From CAMDHY01 sp046156265 (GTDB lineage Bacteria; Pseudomonadota; Alphaproteobacteria; Rhizobiales; Segnochrobactraceae): a stretch of DNA of 64,000 bases. Every line of letters begins with the position of its first letter. Position 1 is the first letter of the stretch. The notes beneath the pieces are model-generated. The model ran no database searches. It was not told the origin of the DNA and worked only from the letters and a program-made list of their open reading frames with translations. Below are positions 47,482-59,795 of the stretch, one piece after another. A program made the translations under genes and the position numbers. The DNA lies in the NCBI RefSeq assembly GCF_046156265.1, contig NZ_JAWDIR010000011.1:806001-870000 (forward strand), written 5' to 3'.

Positions 47482-48087
47482 TCAGGCCGCGTGCGCGAGC
47501 GGGGAAAGGCCGAGTTCGGCCTCGCACCGCGCGATCCAGTCTGTCACCGCCGGCCGGGCCGACAGGTCGAAGCCGCCCTCCGGCGCGAGGCGGGTATAGG
47601 CGAGAAGCGAGATGTCGGCGACCGACATATGGTCGCCGACCAGCCACGTCCGGCCCGTCAGTGCCCGCTCCAGGAAGTCGATGGCCTTCTCCCCGCGCGC
47701 CACCTTGTCGGCATCCCGCTCGGCAGCGGTGCGCCCGAGATAGACCATGTGGTACCGGCACACCGCGACATAGGGCTCGTGGCTGTACTGCTCCCAGAAC
47801 AGCAACTCGTCGACCTTCGCCTGCTCGTAGGCGTCCGCCGGCAGCAGCGCGCTGTCACGGGCGAGGTAGCGGATGATGGCGTTCGACTGGGCGAGGGGAC
47901 GGCCGTCGTCGAGCACGACGACCGGCACCTGACCGGCCGGATTCATCGTCAGGAACGCCTCCGTCCGCGTCTCCCCTTTGGAGAGATCCACGTCGGTCCA
48001 GTCGTAGCCGATCCCCAGACGGTCGGCCGTGTAGGCGACCTTCAGGCAGTTCCCCGATCTGCGGTCGCCATAGACGCGCATCACCAT
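47482..48087 (-). CDS. Glutathione S-transferase family protein
   Basis: A 201-residue GST. The thioredoxin-like domain (1-80) has GDRRSGNCLKVAYTADRL at the active-site helix, GQVPVVVLDDG and QSNAIIRYLA for glutathione binding. The C-terminal domain is helical, with WLVGDHMSVADISLLAYTRLA near 155. No catalytic Tyr is clear at the N terminus; a Ser or Cys (near 12-14) may serve. It sits between gltB and gltD, an unusual interruption of that pair, and may protect or assemble the iron-sulfur enzyme. That link is speculative. Confidence 0.9.
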   Translation of the reverse strand: MVMRVYGDRRSGNCLKVAYTADRLGIGYDWTDVDLSKGETRTEAFLTMNPAGQVPVVVLDDGRPLAQSNAIIRYLARDSALLPADAYEQAKVDELLFWEQYSHEPYVAVCRYHMVYLGRTAAERDADKVARGEKAIDFLERALTGRTWLVGDHMSVADISLLAYTRLAPEGGFDLSARPAVTDWIARCEAELGLSPLAHAA

Positions 48088-48127
48088 CGCTCGCCCACCT
48101 CTTTCGCGTTGCGGCCCCGGCGGCGGA

Positions 48128-52816
<4,689 letters not shown>

Positions 52817-53257
52817 CGCCGTCCTGCTCCTCTATAGAGCCGTTCCAACCCCGGCGCCGCGCAAGGCGACGCCCCGTCTTCGTCTCGTTGCCCGCCTCTG
52901 CCGACGCCGGAGCGCCATGCGGGCAGGCATCTTCCGGGCCAAGTTCCGGCCCGCTCCGGTCCGCCGCGTACCGGGTCGCGTTCGACACCCGACCTATAGG
53001 CGAGGTAGCCGACATCACAAAGACGGCAAGCCCATCCGTCGCCCGCGAGCCGGCGCCCGGCACCAGAACACCGCTCAGTGCCGGCGCACCGAGAGCCGCC
53101 GGCCGCCCCGCAGGACGAGCCGTCGGCTCGAATCCGTTCGTGTACCTATGATAGGGCAGTCCTACTGACCTATCCAGAGGGGAAATTGCCAGAACCCGCC
53201 CCGCCGCGCAAGGACGTTTCGGCGATGGGGGCAGGGGCGACCGAAATGGGAGGCTCG
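52817..53257. other. Intergenic region upstream of gltB
   Basis: A 441-base gap. On the minus strand, TTTGTG, 17 bases, then TATAGG (near 53000) is a weak promoter candidate for gltB with a leader of about 175 bases. On the plus strand, TATGAT near 53146 is an isolated -10-like box. I see no complete tRNA or supported gene. Confidence 0.4.
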
Positions 53258-53851
53258 TCAGGTGGTCGCGCGGGCCTCACCCACCCCATACACCACCCGC
53301 ACCCGCCCATCCCCCAGCGCCTCCACCTCCCGCAGCGCCAGCCCCCGCCGCGTCCCGACCGTCTCGAACAGCCCGAGTCCCGGGCCGGCGACGAGTGGGT
53401 AGACGATGAGGCGCAGTTCATCCACCAGCCCGGCGTCGAGGCAGGCGGCCACAGTCCTGGCGCCGCCGACGAGGTAGATCGCCTTGCCCGGCTGCGCCTT
53501 CAGCGCCGCGAGCTCGTCGAGCGAGCGCAGGAAGCGCGTCGCCGGCCAGGCGCCCTCGGTCATCGTCGTCGACAGCACGTAATGCGGCGTCTCCTCGGTG
53601 ACGCGGGCCCAGGCGAGCTCGGCCGGGGTCGGGGGCTTGCCCGTTGCCCAGGTCGGCGCCTCCGGTTCGGCCCGCACGGCCGACCAGTAGCCCTCGTAGC
53701 CGGGGTACATGCCGCCGCCGAGCACGCAGGCATCGATCTCATCGGTGAGGCCGTAGTCGTCCGACCACGACGTCACCCAGTCGGCGAGGCCGTCGGTGCC
53801 GGCGATCCTGCCGTCGAGCGACATCTTCAGGGCAGCAATGAGGGGGCGCAT
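53258..53851 (-). CDS. Dihydrofolate reductase/RibD C-terminal-domain family protein
   Basis: A 197-residue protein of the DHFR-like RibD_C fold. The N terminus LIAALKMSLDGRIAG and GKAIYLVGGARTVAACLDAGLVDELRLIVYPLVAG near 120-155 are the NADPH-binding and structural signatures. Standalone members are often called dihydrofolate reductase but their substrate is unknown. GAGGACACC lies just before the ATG. It is on its own, with a repeat element just upstream. Confidence 0.88.
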   Translation of the reverse strand: MRPLIAALKMSLDGRIAGTDGLADWVTSWSDDYGLTDEIDACVLGGGMYPGYEGYWSAVRAEPEAPTWATGKPPTPAELAWARVTEETPHYVLSTTMTEGAWPATRFLRSLDELAALKAQPGKAIYLVGGARTVAACLDAGLVDELRLIVYPLVAGPGLGLFETVGTRRGLALREVEALGDGRVRVVYGVGEARATT

Positions 53852-53903
53852 GGTGTCCTCGTCTCCAAGGCCAATCTGGCCAATGAAATTAGATAGTTGC
53901 CGT

Positions 53904-54057
53904 CGTCATCCCGGACGCGAAGCAACGCGAAGCGAGCCGGGACCCAGCGGAAAAGCGGGGCGCGCGGAACGCGCGACGCAGAAGCCGCGCTCTGCGCGGA
54001 GTCTTGTGCTGGGTCCCGGATCGGCGCTCGGCTGCGCCTCGCTTGTCCGGGATGACG
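53904..54057. repeat. Long palindromic intergenic repeat (element A)
   Basis: A 154-base element with nested inverted arms. The outer arms are CGTCATCCCGGAC and GTCCGGGATGACG (13 bp, perfect). The inner arms are CCGGGACCCAGC and GCTGGGTCCCGG (12 bp, perfect). Elements with these ends are scattered through Hyphomicrobiales genomes. It lies between two minus-strand genes. Confidence 0.8.
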
Positions 54058-54088
54058 GTCAGTGAGGAGGCGCCGCCTCCGTCGGCCC

Positions 54089-54865
54089 TCAATGTCCGCC
54101 GGGCGGCAGGCAGAGGATGTCGCGGTAGGCGCAGAGGTCGCCGACGAGCTGCTTCTCGTCGGCGAGGATGGCGGCCGTCTCCGCCGCGCCGAGCATCTGG
54201 ATGATGTAGCTCTGCTCGTCGTTGCCCTGGCGATCGATAAACGGCCAGGCGAGGCTCGCATGGTCGGCGAGATCCGGTGACGCGCCGATGTCGGCGTTCG
54301 TCACCCCCGGCGCGTAGAACATCAGATGCGGCATCGCCAGCGTTCGCACCGCCATGTCCGGCGGCCCCACCGTGCGGAACACCGGTGCCACCATGTAGGA
54401 GAGGCCGGCCTTTTCCGGCACCCGGTAGGTGCCGTCGGCCCAGCGCCCGGCGATTTCCGCCTTCAGAGCCTCGCCGCCGAGGCCTCCGGCGCGCAGCTCC
54501 GCGGCATCCATGATCACGGTCAGATAGGTTCGCGTGCCGGCGGCGTCATAGCAAAGCGGGATGTAGATGTCGTCGCGGTCGTCGGCCAGTTCCCAGACGG
54601 TGCGCTGGACGAGGCAGGCGACGCCGCTCGTGCCCTGTCTCGCCAGCCGGAAGCCGCTGGCGGGGTCGAGCAGGAAGACGGTCGCGTCGTCGCGCAGCGC
54701 CGGCGGCGCGGCGCTGAGCGCCAGCCGCGTCTCGAGACCTTCCGGCATCGCCTCGATCACGGTACCGGCAGCAAGGGCCGGCGCTGCGGCGAGGGCGAGC
54801 GCGACCAACGTCGCGGCCGCGGCGGCCCGGGGCGCCGAGTTGCGCCCTCCATTCGAAGCAAGCAC
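54089..54865 (-). CDS. Secreted protein of unknown function
   Basis: A 258-residue protein. A GTG at 54865 is preferred because GGAGGAC precedes it by eight bases and it opens a clear signal peptide (cleavage near residue 34, APALAAG). The mature part has DDATVFLLDPASGF, GVACLVQRTVWEL and LCYDAAGTRTYLTVIMDAAELRAGG, and paired Cys residues that may form disulfides. I recognise no domain. The adjacent SRPBCC/ArsR pair is unlikely to be related. Confidence 0.7.
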   Translation of the reverse strand: MLASNGGRNSAPRAAAAATLVALALAAAPALAAGTVIEAMPEGLETRLALSAAPPALRDDATVFLLDPASGFRLARQGTSGVACLVQRTVWELADDRDDIYIPLCYDAAGTRTYLTVIMDAAELRAGGLGGEALKAEIAGRWADGTYRVPEKAGLSYMVAPVFRTVGPPDMAVRTLAMPHLMFYAPGVTNADIGASPDLADHASLAWPFIDRQGNDEQSYIIQMLGAAETAAILADEKQLVGDLCAYRDILCLPPGGH

Positions 54866-55019
54866 TGCGGTGTCCTCCGTGCAGACGCGGTCCGGCCTTG
54901 CCCGCGCCCAGGCGGGCGCGGGGTCAGCGGGAGCGCGGGGTCGGTCGTGGAAGTCGGCTATCGATGAGCGGGATGCCGCGCGGCGTGGCGGCCGCCGGCT
55001 CATTCGCCGGGTGACTGCC

Positions 55020-55553
55020 TCAGTCCGGCAGGCGCTGGTCGTAGGCGTCCTTCAGCGCCACCCAGCCCTCCCAGAAGGCCGGCCGCGCCGTACCGGCAAC
55101 AGTGGCCGCCAGGGTGTCGAGGTGCATGTGCCAGCCGGCGGCGACCTTGAGCAGCATGTCGCGGCTCGGCAGGCGACGGTGGGTGACGGTGAGCAGCACC
55201 TTGGCGCCGACCGGCTCGAGCTCGAAGGAGACGTCGTCGCTGCCGTTCCAGGTGAAAACGAGCTTCCGCGGCGGCTCGCAGGCGACGATGCGGCTCTCCA
55301 TCCGGTGCTCGTCGGAAAAGCCCTCGGGCCGCTCGGACGGCACGTCGGACAGCGTCGCGTTGCGCCAGACGAAGGTGAACGGCGCGCCCGGCCGCATCTC
55401 CATGTCGCCGGCGGCCAGCCACTTCCGGCGCAACTCGCTCTCCGTCAGGTAGGACCAGACCCGCTCGATCGGGCCTGGAAGCAGCCGCTGGATCGTCAGC
55501 GTGGTCGGCTCGGTCAGCACGCCGTAGGCGTCGGGGGAGGTGATCTCGTTCAT
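55020..55553 (-). CDS. SRPBCC (AHSA1-like) domain protein
   Basis: A 177-residue START/Bet v 1-fold protein of the activator-of-Hsp90-homologue type: RLLPGPIERVWSYLTESELRRKWLAAG near residues 23-50 and a later KLVFTWNGSDDVSFELEP strand pair. Such proteins have a hydrophobic cavity; most bacterial ones have no proven ligand. Its start overlaps the ArsR gene stop (ATGA), and such ArsR-SRPBCC pairs are common. Regulation by the partner is expected. Confidence 0.88.
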   Translation of the reverse strand: MNEITSPDAYGVLTEPTTLTIQRLLPGPIERVWSYLTESELRRKWLAAGDMEMRPGAPFTFVWRNATLSDVPSERPEGFSDEHRMESRIVACEPPRKLVFTWNGSDDVSFELEPVGAKVLLTVTHRRLPSRDMLLKVAAGWHMHLDTLAATVAGTARPAFWEGWVALKDAYDQRLPD

Positions 55554-56041
55554 GGCGCGTCTCCTTCGGGAGAGGGGAGGTCTGAGGGGATGGGCTCTGC
55601 GGGGGCGGGGGCGGAGAGGGTGGGGTCTGCGGTAGGAACGGCGTTCGCGTCCGCCGGATCGGGCACTCGGTTCGGGGGCGGGGTCACGTTGCGGGCAGGG
55701 GCGACGGGCATCGCCGCCTCCTCCCGCAGGAGCCGCTCGAGAATGTCGATCCGCCCGCTCCAGAAGCGCTCGTAGAAGCCGAGCCAATGGTGGGCGCCGG
55801 CGAGGGGCCCCGGCGCCAGCCAGAGCCGGTGCGTGCGACCGGCGACCGCGCGCTGCACCAGTCCCGCCCGCTCCAGCACCCGGACGTGCTTGGAGGCTGC
55901 CGCGAGCGACATCTCGAACGGCGCCGCGAGCCTGCCGACCGTCCGCTCATTGCCGGCCAACGCCCGCAGCATCCGCCTTCGCGTGGCATCTCCGAGGGCG
56001 TGGAAGACGGCGTCGAGCCGGGCGGGTTCATGTTCAACCAT
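55550..56041 (-). CDS. ArsR family transcriptional regulator
   Basis: A 163-residue winged-helix regulator (HTH about 10-85: HALGDATRRRMLRALAG, MSLAAASKHVRVLERAGLV). No metal-binding Cys pair is visible. The last 45 or so residues are Pro/Ala-rich and unusual for the family. The ATG at 56041 lies inside a palindrome and has no Shine-Dalgarno; a promoter just upstream would put the transcript start at or next to it. It controls itself and the coupled SRPBCC gene. Confidence 0.88.
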   Translation of the reverse strand: MVEHEPARLDAVFHALGDATRRRMLRALAGNERTVGRLAAPFEMSLAAASKHVRVLERAGLVQRAVAGRTHRLWLAPGPLAGAHHWLGFYERFWSGRIDILERLLREEAAMPVAPARNVTPPPNRVPDPADANAVPTADPTLSAPAPAEPIPSDLPSPEGDAP

Positions 56042-56077
56042 GTGGTTGAATATGAAGGTGGTGGCGCAGAGAGTCAA
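56033..56077 (-). promoter_or_regulatory. ArsR promoter with operator over a likely leaderless start
   Basis: On the minus strand TTGACT (56077-56072), 17 bases and CATATT (56054-56049) form a promoter; initiation about seven bases on would fall at the ATG at 56041. The palindrome TTCAACCA-TG-TGGTTGAA (56050-56033) covers the end of the -10 and the start codon. ArsR binding there would block initiation. Confidence 0.7.
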
Positions 56078-56113
56078 CCGTTGAGTTAAGTGACGCGGTT
56101 GGAAGCCCCCGAT

Positions 56114-56225
56114 GGGTCATTCCCGGGCTTGTCCCGGGAACCCATCCTTCACGGCTCGGCAAGCCGGCCGCGGGCGTTCTGCTCCCTGAGGCGGGTAGGT
56201 TCCCGGGACAAGCCGGGAATGACCC
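56114..56225. repeat. Long palindromic intergenic repeat (element B)
   Basis: Two arms of about 30 bases, GGGTCATTCCCGGG onward and its complement ending CCGGGAATGACCC, match with one indel around a 45-base centre. It lies between the divergent ArsR and aldolase genes. The CCCGGGA core is shared in style with element A. Confidence 0.75.
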
Positions 56226-56389
56226 CAGAGGGGGAGGTGCGAGAGGCAGGAAGAGCCGCAGGCGGAGGCGAGACGGTGGTCATCGCTGGCCCCGCGACCA
56301 CCGCACGCCTTGCCGTCGACGCACCGCTCCGGCATTGAGGCTGCCGGTCGCCGCGCCTCCCGCGGCGGGCGTTCGCGGGAGCCTCGCCG

Positions 56390-57448
56390 ATGAACTTCGC
56401 CTCCGACAACTGGGCCGGCGTGCCGCCGGAAGTGGCGCACGCGCTCTCCGCGGTGAACGTCGGTGTCAGCCCCGGCTACGGCAGCGACGACTGGACGGCC
56501 GGCGTCGAGCGGCGGATCGGGGAGGTGTTCGAGCGCGAGGTGGCGGTTTTTTTCGTCGCCACCGGCTCGGCGGCGAACGCGCTGGCGCTGTCGGCGCTCG
56601 TCCGCCCCGGCGCGCTGGTGCTCGCGGCCGACGAGGCGCACATCCGCACCGACGAGTGCAACGCCCCGGAATTCCTCACCGGCGGCGCCAAGATGGTCGG
56701 CCTCTCCACAACGGCCGGCCGCATCGACCCGGCGGCGTTGGACGCCGCGCTCCACCGCTATCCGCCGAACGTCGTCCACTTCGGTCGGCCGGACGTCCTG
56801 AGCCTGACCCAGGCGACCGAGCTCGGCACCGTCTACACGGCGGAAGAGATCGCCGCGCTCGCGGCCACGGCGAAGGCGCGCGATCTGGCCGTCCATATGG
56901 ACGGTGCCCGTTTCTCCAACGCCGTCGCCCGCCTCGGCGCGTCACCGGCCGACTTCACCTGGCGGGCGGGCGTCGACGTGCTCTCCTTCGGGCTGACCAA
57001 GACCGGCGCCTGGGCGGCGGAGGCGGTGGTGTTCTTTGACCGTGAGCGCGGCCGCGAGTTCGGCTTCACCCGCAAGCGGGCGGGGCACCTGTTCTCGAAG
57101 AGCCGCTTCGTCGCCGCCCAGTTCGAGGCGCTGCTCGCCGACGGTCTGTGGCTGCGCCTCGCCGCCCACGCCAACGCCATGGCCGACCGCCTCGCCGACG
57201 GCCTGTCCCGCATCCGCGGCGTCCGCCTGCCGTTCGCGCCGGGTGCCAACGCCGTCTTCCCGGTGCTGCCGAAGCCGACCTACGAGCGCCTCGTCGCCGC
57301 GGGCGCAAAGCTCTACCCGTGGTCGGCCGCGACGCTCGCCCCAGGCGACCGCCCCGGCGAGGACGAGACCTACGTCCGCCTCGTCACCTCCTTCGCCACG
57401 ACGGCGGACGAGGTCGACGACTTCCTGGAGCTCGTCGACCGCGGGTGA
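56390..57448 (+). CDS. ltaE: Threonine aldolase family PLP enzyme
   Basis: A 352-residue fold-type I PLP enzyme, probably a low-specificity L-threonine aldolase splitting threonine or allo-threonine to glycine and acetaldehyde. The N terminus reads NFASDNWAGVPPEV; ATGSAANALALSAL near 55-70 binds PLP phosphate. HMDGARFSNA holds the conserved Asp, and the Schiff-base Lys lies in SFGLTKTGAW near 204. The gene is alone on its strand, with the repeat upstream. Confidence 0.9.
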   Translation: MNFASDNWAGVPPEVAHALSAVNVGVSPGYGSDDWTAGVERRIGEVFEREVAVFFVATGSAANALALSALVRPGALVLAADEAHIRTDECNAPEFLTGGAKMVGLSTTAGRIDPAALDAALHRYPPNVVHFGRPDVLSLTQATELGTVYTAEEIAALAATAKARDLAVHMDGARFSNAVARLGASPADFTWRAGVDVLSFGLTKTGAWAAEAVVFFDRERGREFGFTRKRAGHLFSKSRFVAAQFEALLADGLWLRLAAHANAMADRLADGLSRIRGVRLPFAPGANAVFPVLPKPTYERLVAAGAKLYPWSAATLAPGDRPGEDETYVRLVTSFATTADEVDDFLELVDRG

Positions 57449-57463
57449 GGCGAGGGCGCATAA

Positions 57464-58309
57464 CTACGCCCGCGCCTCGATCCACCAGCAGGCCGCCGTG
57501 AAGCGCACCGTGTCGCCGTGCACGAAGGTCTGGAACGCCGCCCGCACCGCCGTGAGCACGCGCTCCCGTGTCACCTCATCGACCTCGCGCAAGAGCGTGC
57601 CGAGCGGGCCGAGGCGGGTGAGATAGAGCTCCAGCGCCGTCGCCGGGAACGTGCAGTCGACATCGACCGGCCGCATCGTCACGCCGCCCCAGCCGCTGTC
57701 TTCGAGGATGCCGCGCACGCGGCTCTCGTCGGCGAAGGCGAACTGGCCCGGCGCGTCCGGCCGCCGCGGCGGCGGCGCCTCCGGCAGCATCGGCACGGCG
57801 GTGCGCTCGGCCGTCGTCATGAACGGGTTCTCGTCGCGGCTGCGCCAGGCTACGGCTGCGAGCCCGCCGCCCGGCCGCAGCGCGCGGCGGATGTTCGCGA
57901 AGGCGGCGACCGGGTCGGGGAAGAACATCACCCCGAAGCGCGACACCGCGAGATCGAAGTGCGCGGGAGGCAGGGCGTGGGTCGTCGCGTCCGCCACCAC
58001 GAAGCGCGCCTGCGAGCCCTCCCGTTCGGCCCGGGCGCGGGCGTGCGTCACCATCGGCGCCGAGATGTCGACGCCCAGCGCCTCGCCGTCTTCGCCGAGC
58101 CGGCGAGCGACCGCGAGCGTCGTGGCCCCGGTGCCGCAGCCGATGTCGAGCACCCGGCGGGCGCTGGCCGTCGCGGCCGTGTCGGCGAGCGCCTCCTCGA
58201 GACCGCTGAACATGCCGTCGAGCAGTTCCTGTGCCTCCACCCACGCCTCTCCGGCGGGTCCGTTCCAGTGCGCCGCCTGATCGGGGCTGCTGCTACTCGC
58301 CTGCACCAT
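57464..58309 (-). CDS. Class I SAM-dependent methyltransferase
   Basis: A 281-residue methyltransferase. Motif I is LDIGCGTGATTLAVA near 56-70, then ALGVDIS and an acidic VVADATTHALPPAHFDLAVSRF block, which resembles the UbiE/arsenite-methyltransferase superfamily. The C-terminal half has no obvious second domain. The ATG at 58309 sits five bases after GGAGG; in-frame starts up to 58351 exist. A MerR-type promoter at 58350-58380 points at this gene, and the divergent MerR gene is the likely regulator. Substrate unknown. Confidence 0.85.
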   Translation of the reverse strand: MVQASSSSPDQAAHWNGPAGEAWVEAQELLDGMFSGLEEALADTAATASARRVLDIGCGTGATTLAVARRLGEDGEALGVDISAPMVTHARARAEREGSQARFVVADATTHALPPAHFDLAVSRFGVMFFPDPVAAFANIRRALRPGGGLAAVAWRSRDENPFMTTAERTAVPMLPEAPPPRRPDAPGQFAFADESRVRGILEDSGWGGVTMRPVDVDCTFPATALELYLTRLGPLGTLLREVDEVTRERVLTAVRAAFQTFVHGDTVRFTAACWWIEARA

Positions 58310-58349
58310 CATTGCCTCCATTCGCTTGCCTGAACGGCCATCCGGCGGC

Positions 58350-58380
58350 ACCCTGCCACTTCAAGCTAACTTGAGGTCAA
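58350..58380 (-). promoter_or_regulatory. MerR-type operator within a 19-bp-spacer promoter
   Basis: The dyad ACTTCAAG-CTAA-CTTGAGGT (58358-58377, one mismatch) lies between TTGACC (-35, 58380-58375) and CAGGGT (58355-58350, weak -10) on the minus strand. The spacer is 19 bases, the long spacing that MerR regulators correct by distorting DNA. It reads toward the methyltransferase gene. Confidence 0.65.
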
Positions 58381-58385
58381 GAGGG

Positions 58386-58847
58386 ATGCGCGACGTAAGG
58401 GTGACCCACGATCTCGACATCGCCGAGGTGGCGCGGCGCTCGGGCGTGCCCGCGTCCGCATTGCGCTACTACGAGGAGAGGGGGCTGATCGCCCCGATCG
58501 GCCGGCGCGGCCTGCGCCGCCTGTTCGATGCGAGCGTGCTGGAGCGGCTGGCGCTGATCGGCCTCGGGCGCGCCGCCGGCTTCTCGCTGGATGAGATCGC
58601 CCGCATGTTCGCCGCCGACGGGCGGCCCGCCATCGACCGCGACCTGCTCACCGCCAAGGCGGAAGAGCTCGACCGCACCATCCGCACCCTCACGGTGATG
58701 CGCGACGGCCTGCGTCACGCCGTCGCCTGCACCGCACCGAGCCACATGGAATGCCCGACCTTCCGCCGCATCCTGACGGCGGCAGCCTCCGGCAAGCTCG
58801 GCGGGCGGGGGAAGCGGTCACCGCCGGTCTGCGTCGCGGTGGAGTGA
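58386..58847 (+). CDS. MerR family transcriptional regulator
   Basis: A 153-residue regulator with a MerR winged helix (IAEVARRSGVPASALRYYEERGLI, about 12-36) and a dimerisation helix to about 112. Cys115, His120 and Cys123 in CTAPSHMEC form a small cluster at the end of that helix; Cys149 lies near the end. This could sense a metal or thiol. It does not match the SoxR 2Fe-2S motif. The ATG at 58386 lies nine bases beyond the MerR-type dyad, in the AAGAGGG context. It is divergent from the methyltransferase. Confidence 0.88.
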   Translation: MRDVRVTHDLDIAEVARRSGVPASALRYYEERGLIAPIGRRGLRRLFDASVLERLALIGLGRAAGFSLDEIARMFAADGRPAIDRDLLTAKAEELDRTIRTLTVMRDGLRHAVACTAPSHMECPTFRRILTAAASGKLGGRGKRSPPVCVAVE

Positions 58848-58904
58848 GGCGAGGGCGGGTGAGGGGTGTGGCCGGGGCACTGCGTCGTCTCTGCCGCCGA
58901 GCCC

Positions 58905-59032
58905 GCGGCGCCCCCCCTCCCTGCCCTCCCCCGCGAGGGGGGAGGGTTTCCATGGTGCCTGGGCACGCCCTCACCTCAAATCTCGGCGCGAACCCTCCCC
59001 CCTTGCGGGGGAGGGCAGGGAGGGGGGGCCGC
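58905..59032. repeat. Long palindromic intergenic repeat (element C)
   Basis: Two near-perfect arms of about 42 bases (58905-58948 and 58991-59032), each with C-runs or G-runs such as CCCTCCCTGCCCTCCCCC, around a 42-base centre. It lies between the MerR gene and the hsp20 terminator. The arms can form a very stable cruciform or a strong transcript hairpin. Confidence 0.75.
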
Positions 59033-59092
59033 AGGTACAGCAGACGTGATGATCTCAACCGCCCCACAAGTCCTCCGACGCCACCACAACGG

Positions 59093-59124
59093 AAAAGGGG
59101 CGCCCCGCTCTCGCGAGGCGCCCC
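59093..59124 (-). terminator. Rho-independent terminator of hsp20
   Basis: On the minus strand an 8-bp stem GGGGCGCC/GGCGCCCC with a 12-base loop is followed by TTTT. It ends the hsp20 transcript 30 bases past the stop codon. Confidence 0.75.
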
Positions 59125-59155
59125 GTCGTCTCTACCGTCTCTCAGGCGAGCATCG

Positions 59156-59611
59156 TCAGGCGGCGACCTGCTCGATCTGCTTGGCCTGCGCGGCGCGGAT
59201 CGGCACCTGGCGCGGCTTCAGCTGCTCGGGCACCTCGCGCACGAGGTCGATGTGCAGGAGGCCGTTCTCGAGGCTCGCGCCCTTCACGACCACGTAGTCG
59301 GCGAGCTGGAAGCGGCGCTCGAAGGCGCGGCCGGCGATGCCGCGGTAGATCACCTGGCGCTCGCTGCCGTCGGTCTCGGCCTGCTTCTCGCCCTTCACCG
59401 TCAGCACGTTCTCGCGCGCCTCGATGGAGAGGTCCTTGTCGGCGAAGCCGGCCACCGCCATGGTGACGCGGTAGGCGTTGTCGCCGGTCCGCTCGATGTC
59501 GTAGGGCGGATAGGACGGCGCCTCGGCACCGGCACCCTGGTCGAGCAGGTTGAACAGCCGGTCGAAGCCGACGGTGGTCCGGTAGAGGGGGCTCAGATCG
59601 AAGTGACGCAT
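59156..59611 (-). CDS. Small heat shock protein, Hsp20 (IbpA-like)
   Basis: A 151-residue alpha-crystallin chaperone that holds unfolding proteins. The N-terminal MRHFDLSPLYRTTVGFDRLFNLL is the rhizobial class A Hsp20 type. The alpha-crystallin domain spans about 32-125, with VAGFADKDLSI and GIAGRAFERRFQLADYV. A VPI motif near the C terminus takes part in oligomer assembly. The ATG at 59611 has GGAGGACACC before it. Its leader and promoter carry heat-shock signals (see the next two entries). Confidence 0.93.
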   Translation of the reverse strand: MRHFDLSPLYRTTVGFDRLFNLLDQGAGAEAPSYPPYDIERTGDNAYRVTMAVAGFADKDLSIEARENVLTVKGEKQAETDGSERQVIYRGIAGRAFERRFQLADYVVVKGASLENGLLHIDLVREVPEQLKPRQVPIRAAQAKQIEQVAA

Positions 59612-59711
59612 GGTGTCCTCCAAGAAGAAGCGACGTTGATGTCCGGAATGCGCTCCGTCCGCCGTCTTGGCCGGACTGTGGGCATTCCTGCGGACCCGGT
59701 TGGCGCCCGCA
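59612..59711 (-). promoter_or_regulatory. ROSE-like RNA thermometer in the hsp20 leader
   Basis: The leader of about 100 bases forms a long imperfect stem (GTCC-gca-GGAATGC with GCATTCC-GGAC, enclosing GTCCG/CGGAC), then a short hairpin whose TCGCT (UYGCU, the ROSE core) faces the TTGGAGGA ribosome binding site. Rhizobial ROSE elements repress hsp20 translation at low temperature in the same layout. Melting behaviour is inferred. Confidence 0.75.
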
Positions 59712-59717
59712 CGACCG

Positions 59718-59746
59718 AGGTAGGAGCGGCGTTTTTGCAGTTCAAG
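59718..59746 (-). promoter_or_regulatory. RpoH (sigma-32)-type promoter of hsp20
   Basis: On the minus strand CTTGAA (59746-59741) is followed by CCTACCT (59724-59718), 18 bases after CTTG. The alphaproteobacterial RpoH consensus is CTTG-N17/18-CYTATNT, so six of seven -10 positions fit. Initiation would give a leader of about 100 bases. Confidence 0.75.
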
Positions 59747-59795
59747 GGGGGCGTGTGCGAAGAATTCGTCGTTTGCCGATCACGCCGGAGCGCCC

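Noticed and set aside
53090..53170. A tRNA-like stretch with GGCTCGAATCC
   Set aside because: Only a T-arm-like piece is present; no acceptor stem, D arm or anticodon arm can be formed around it.
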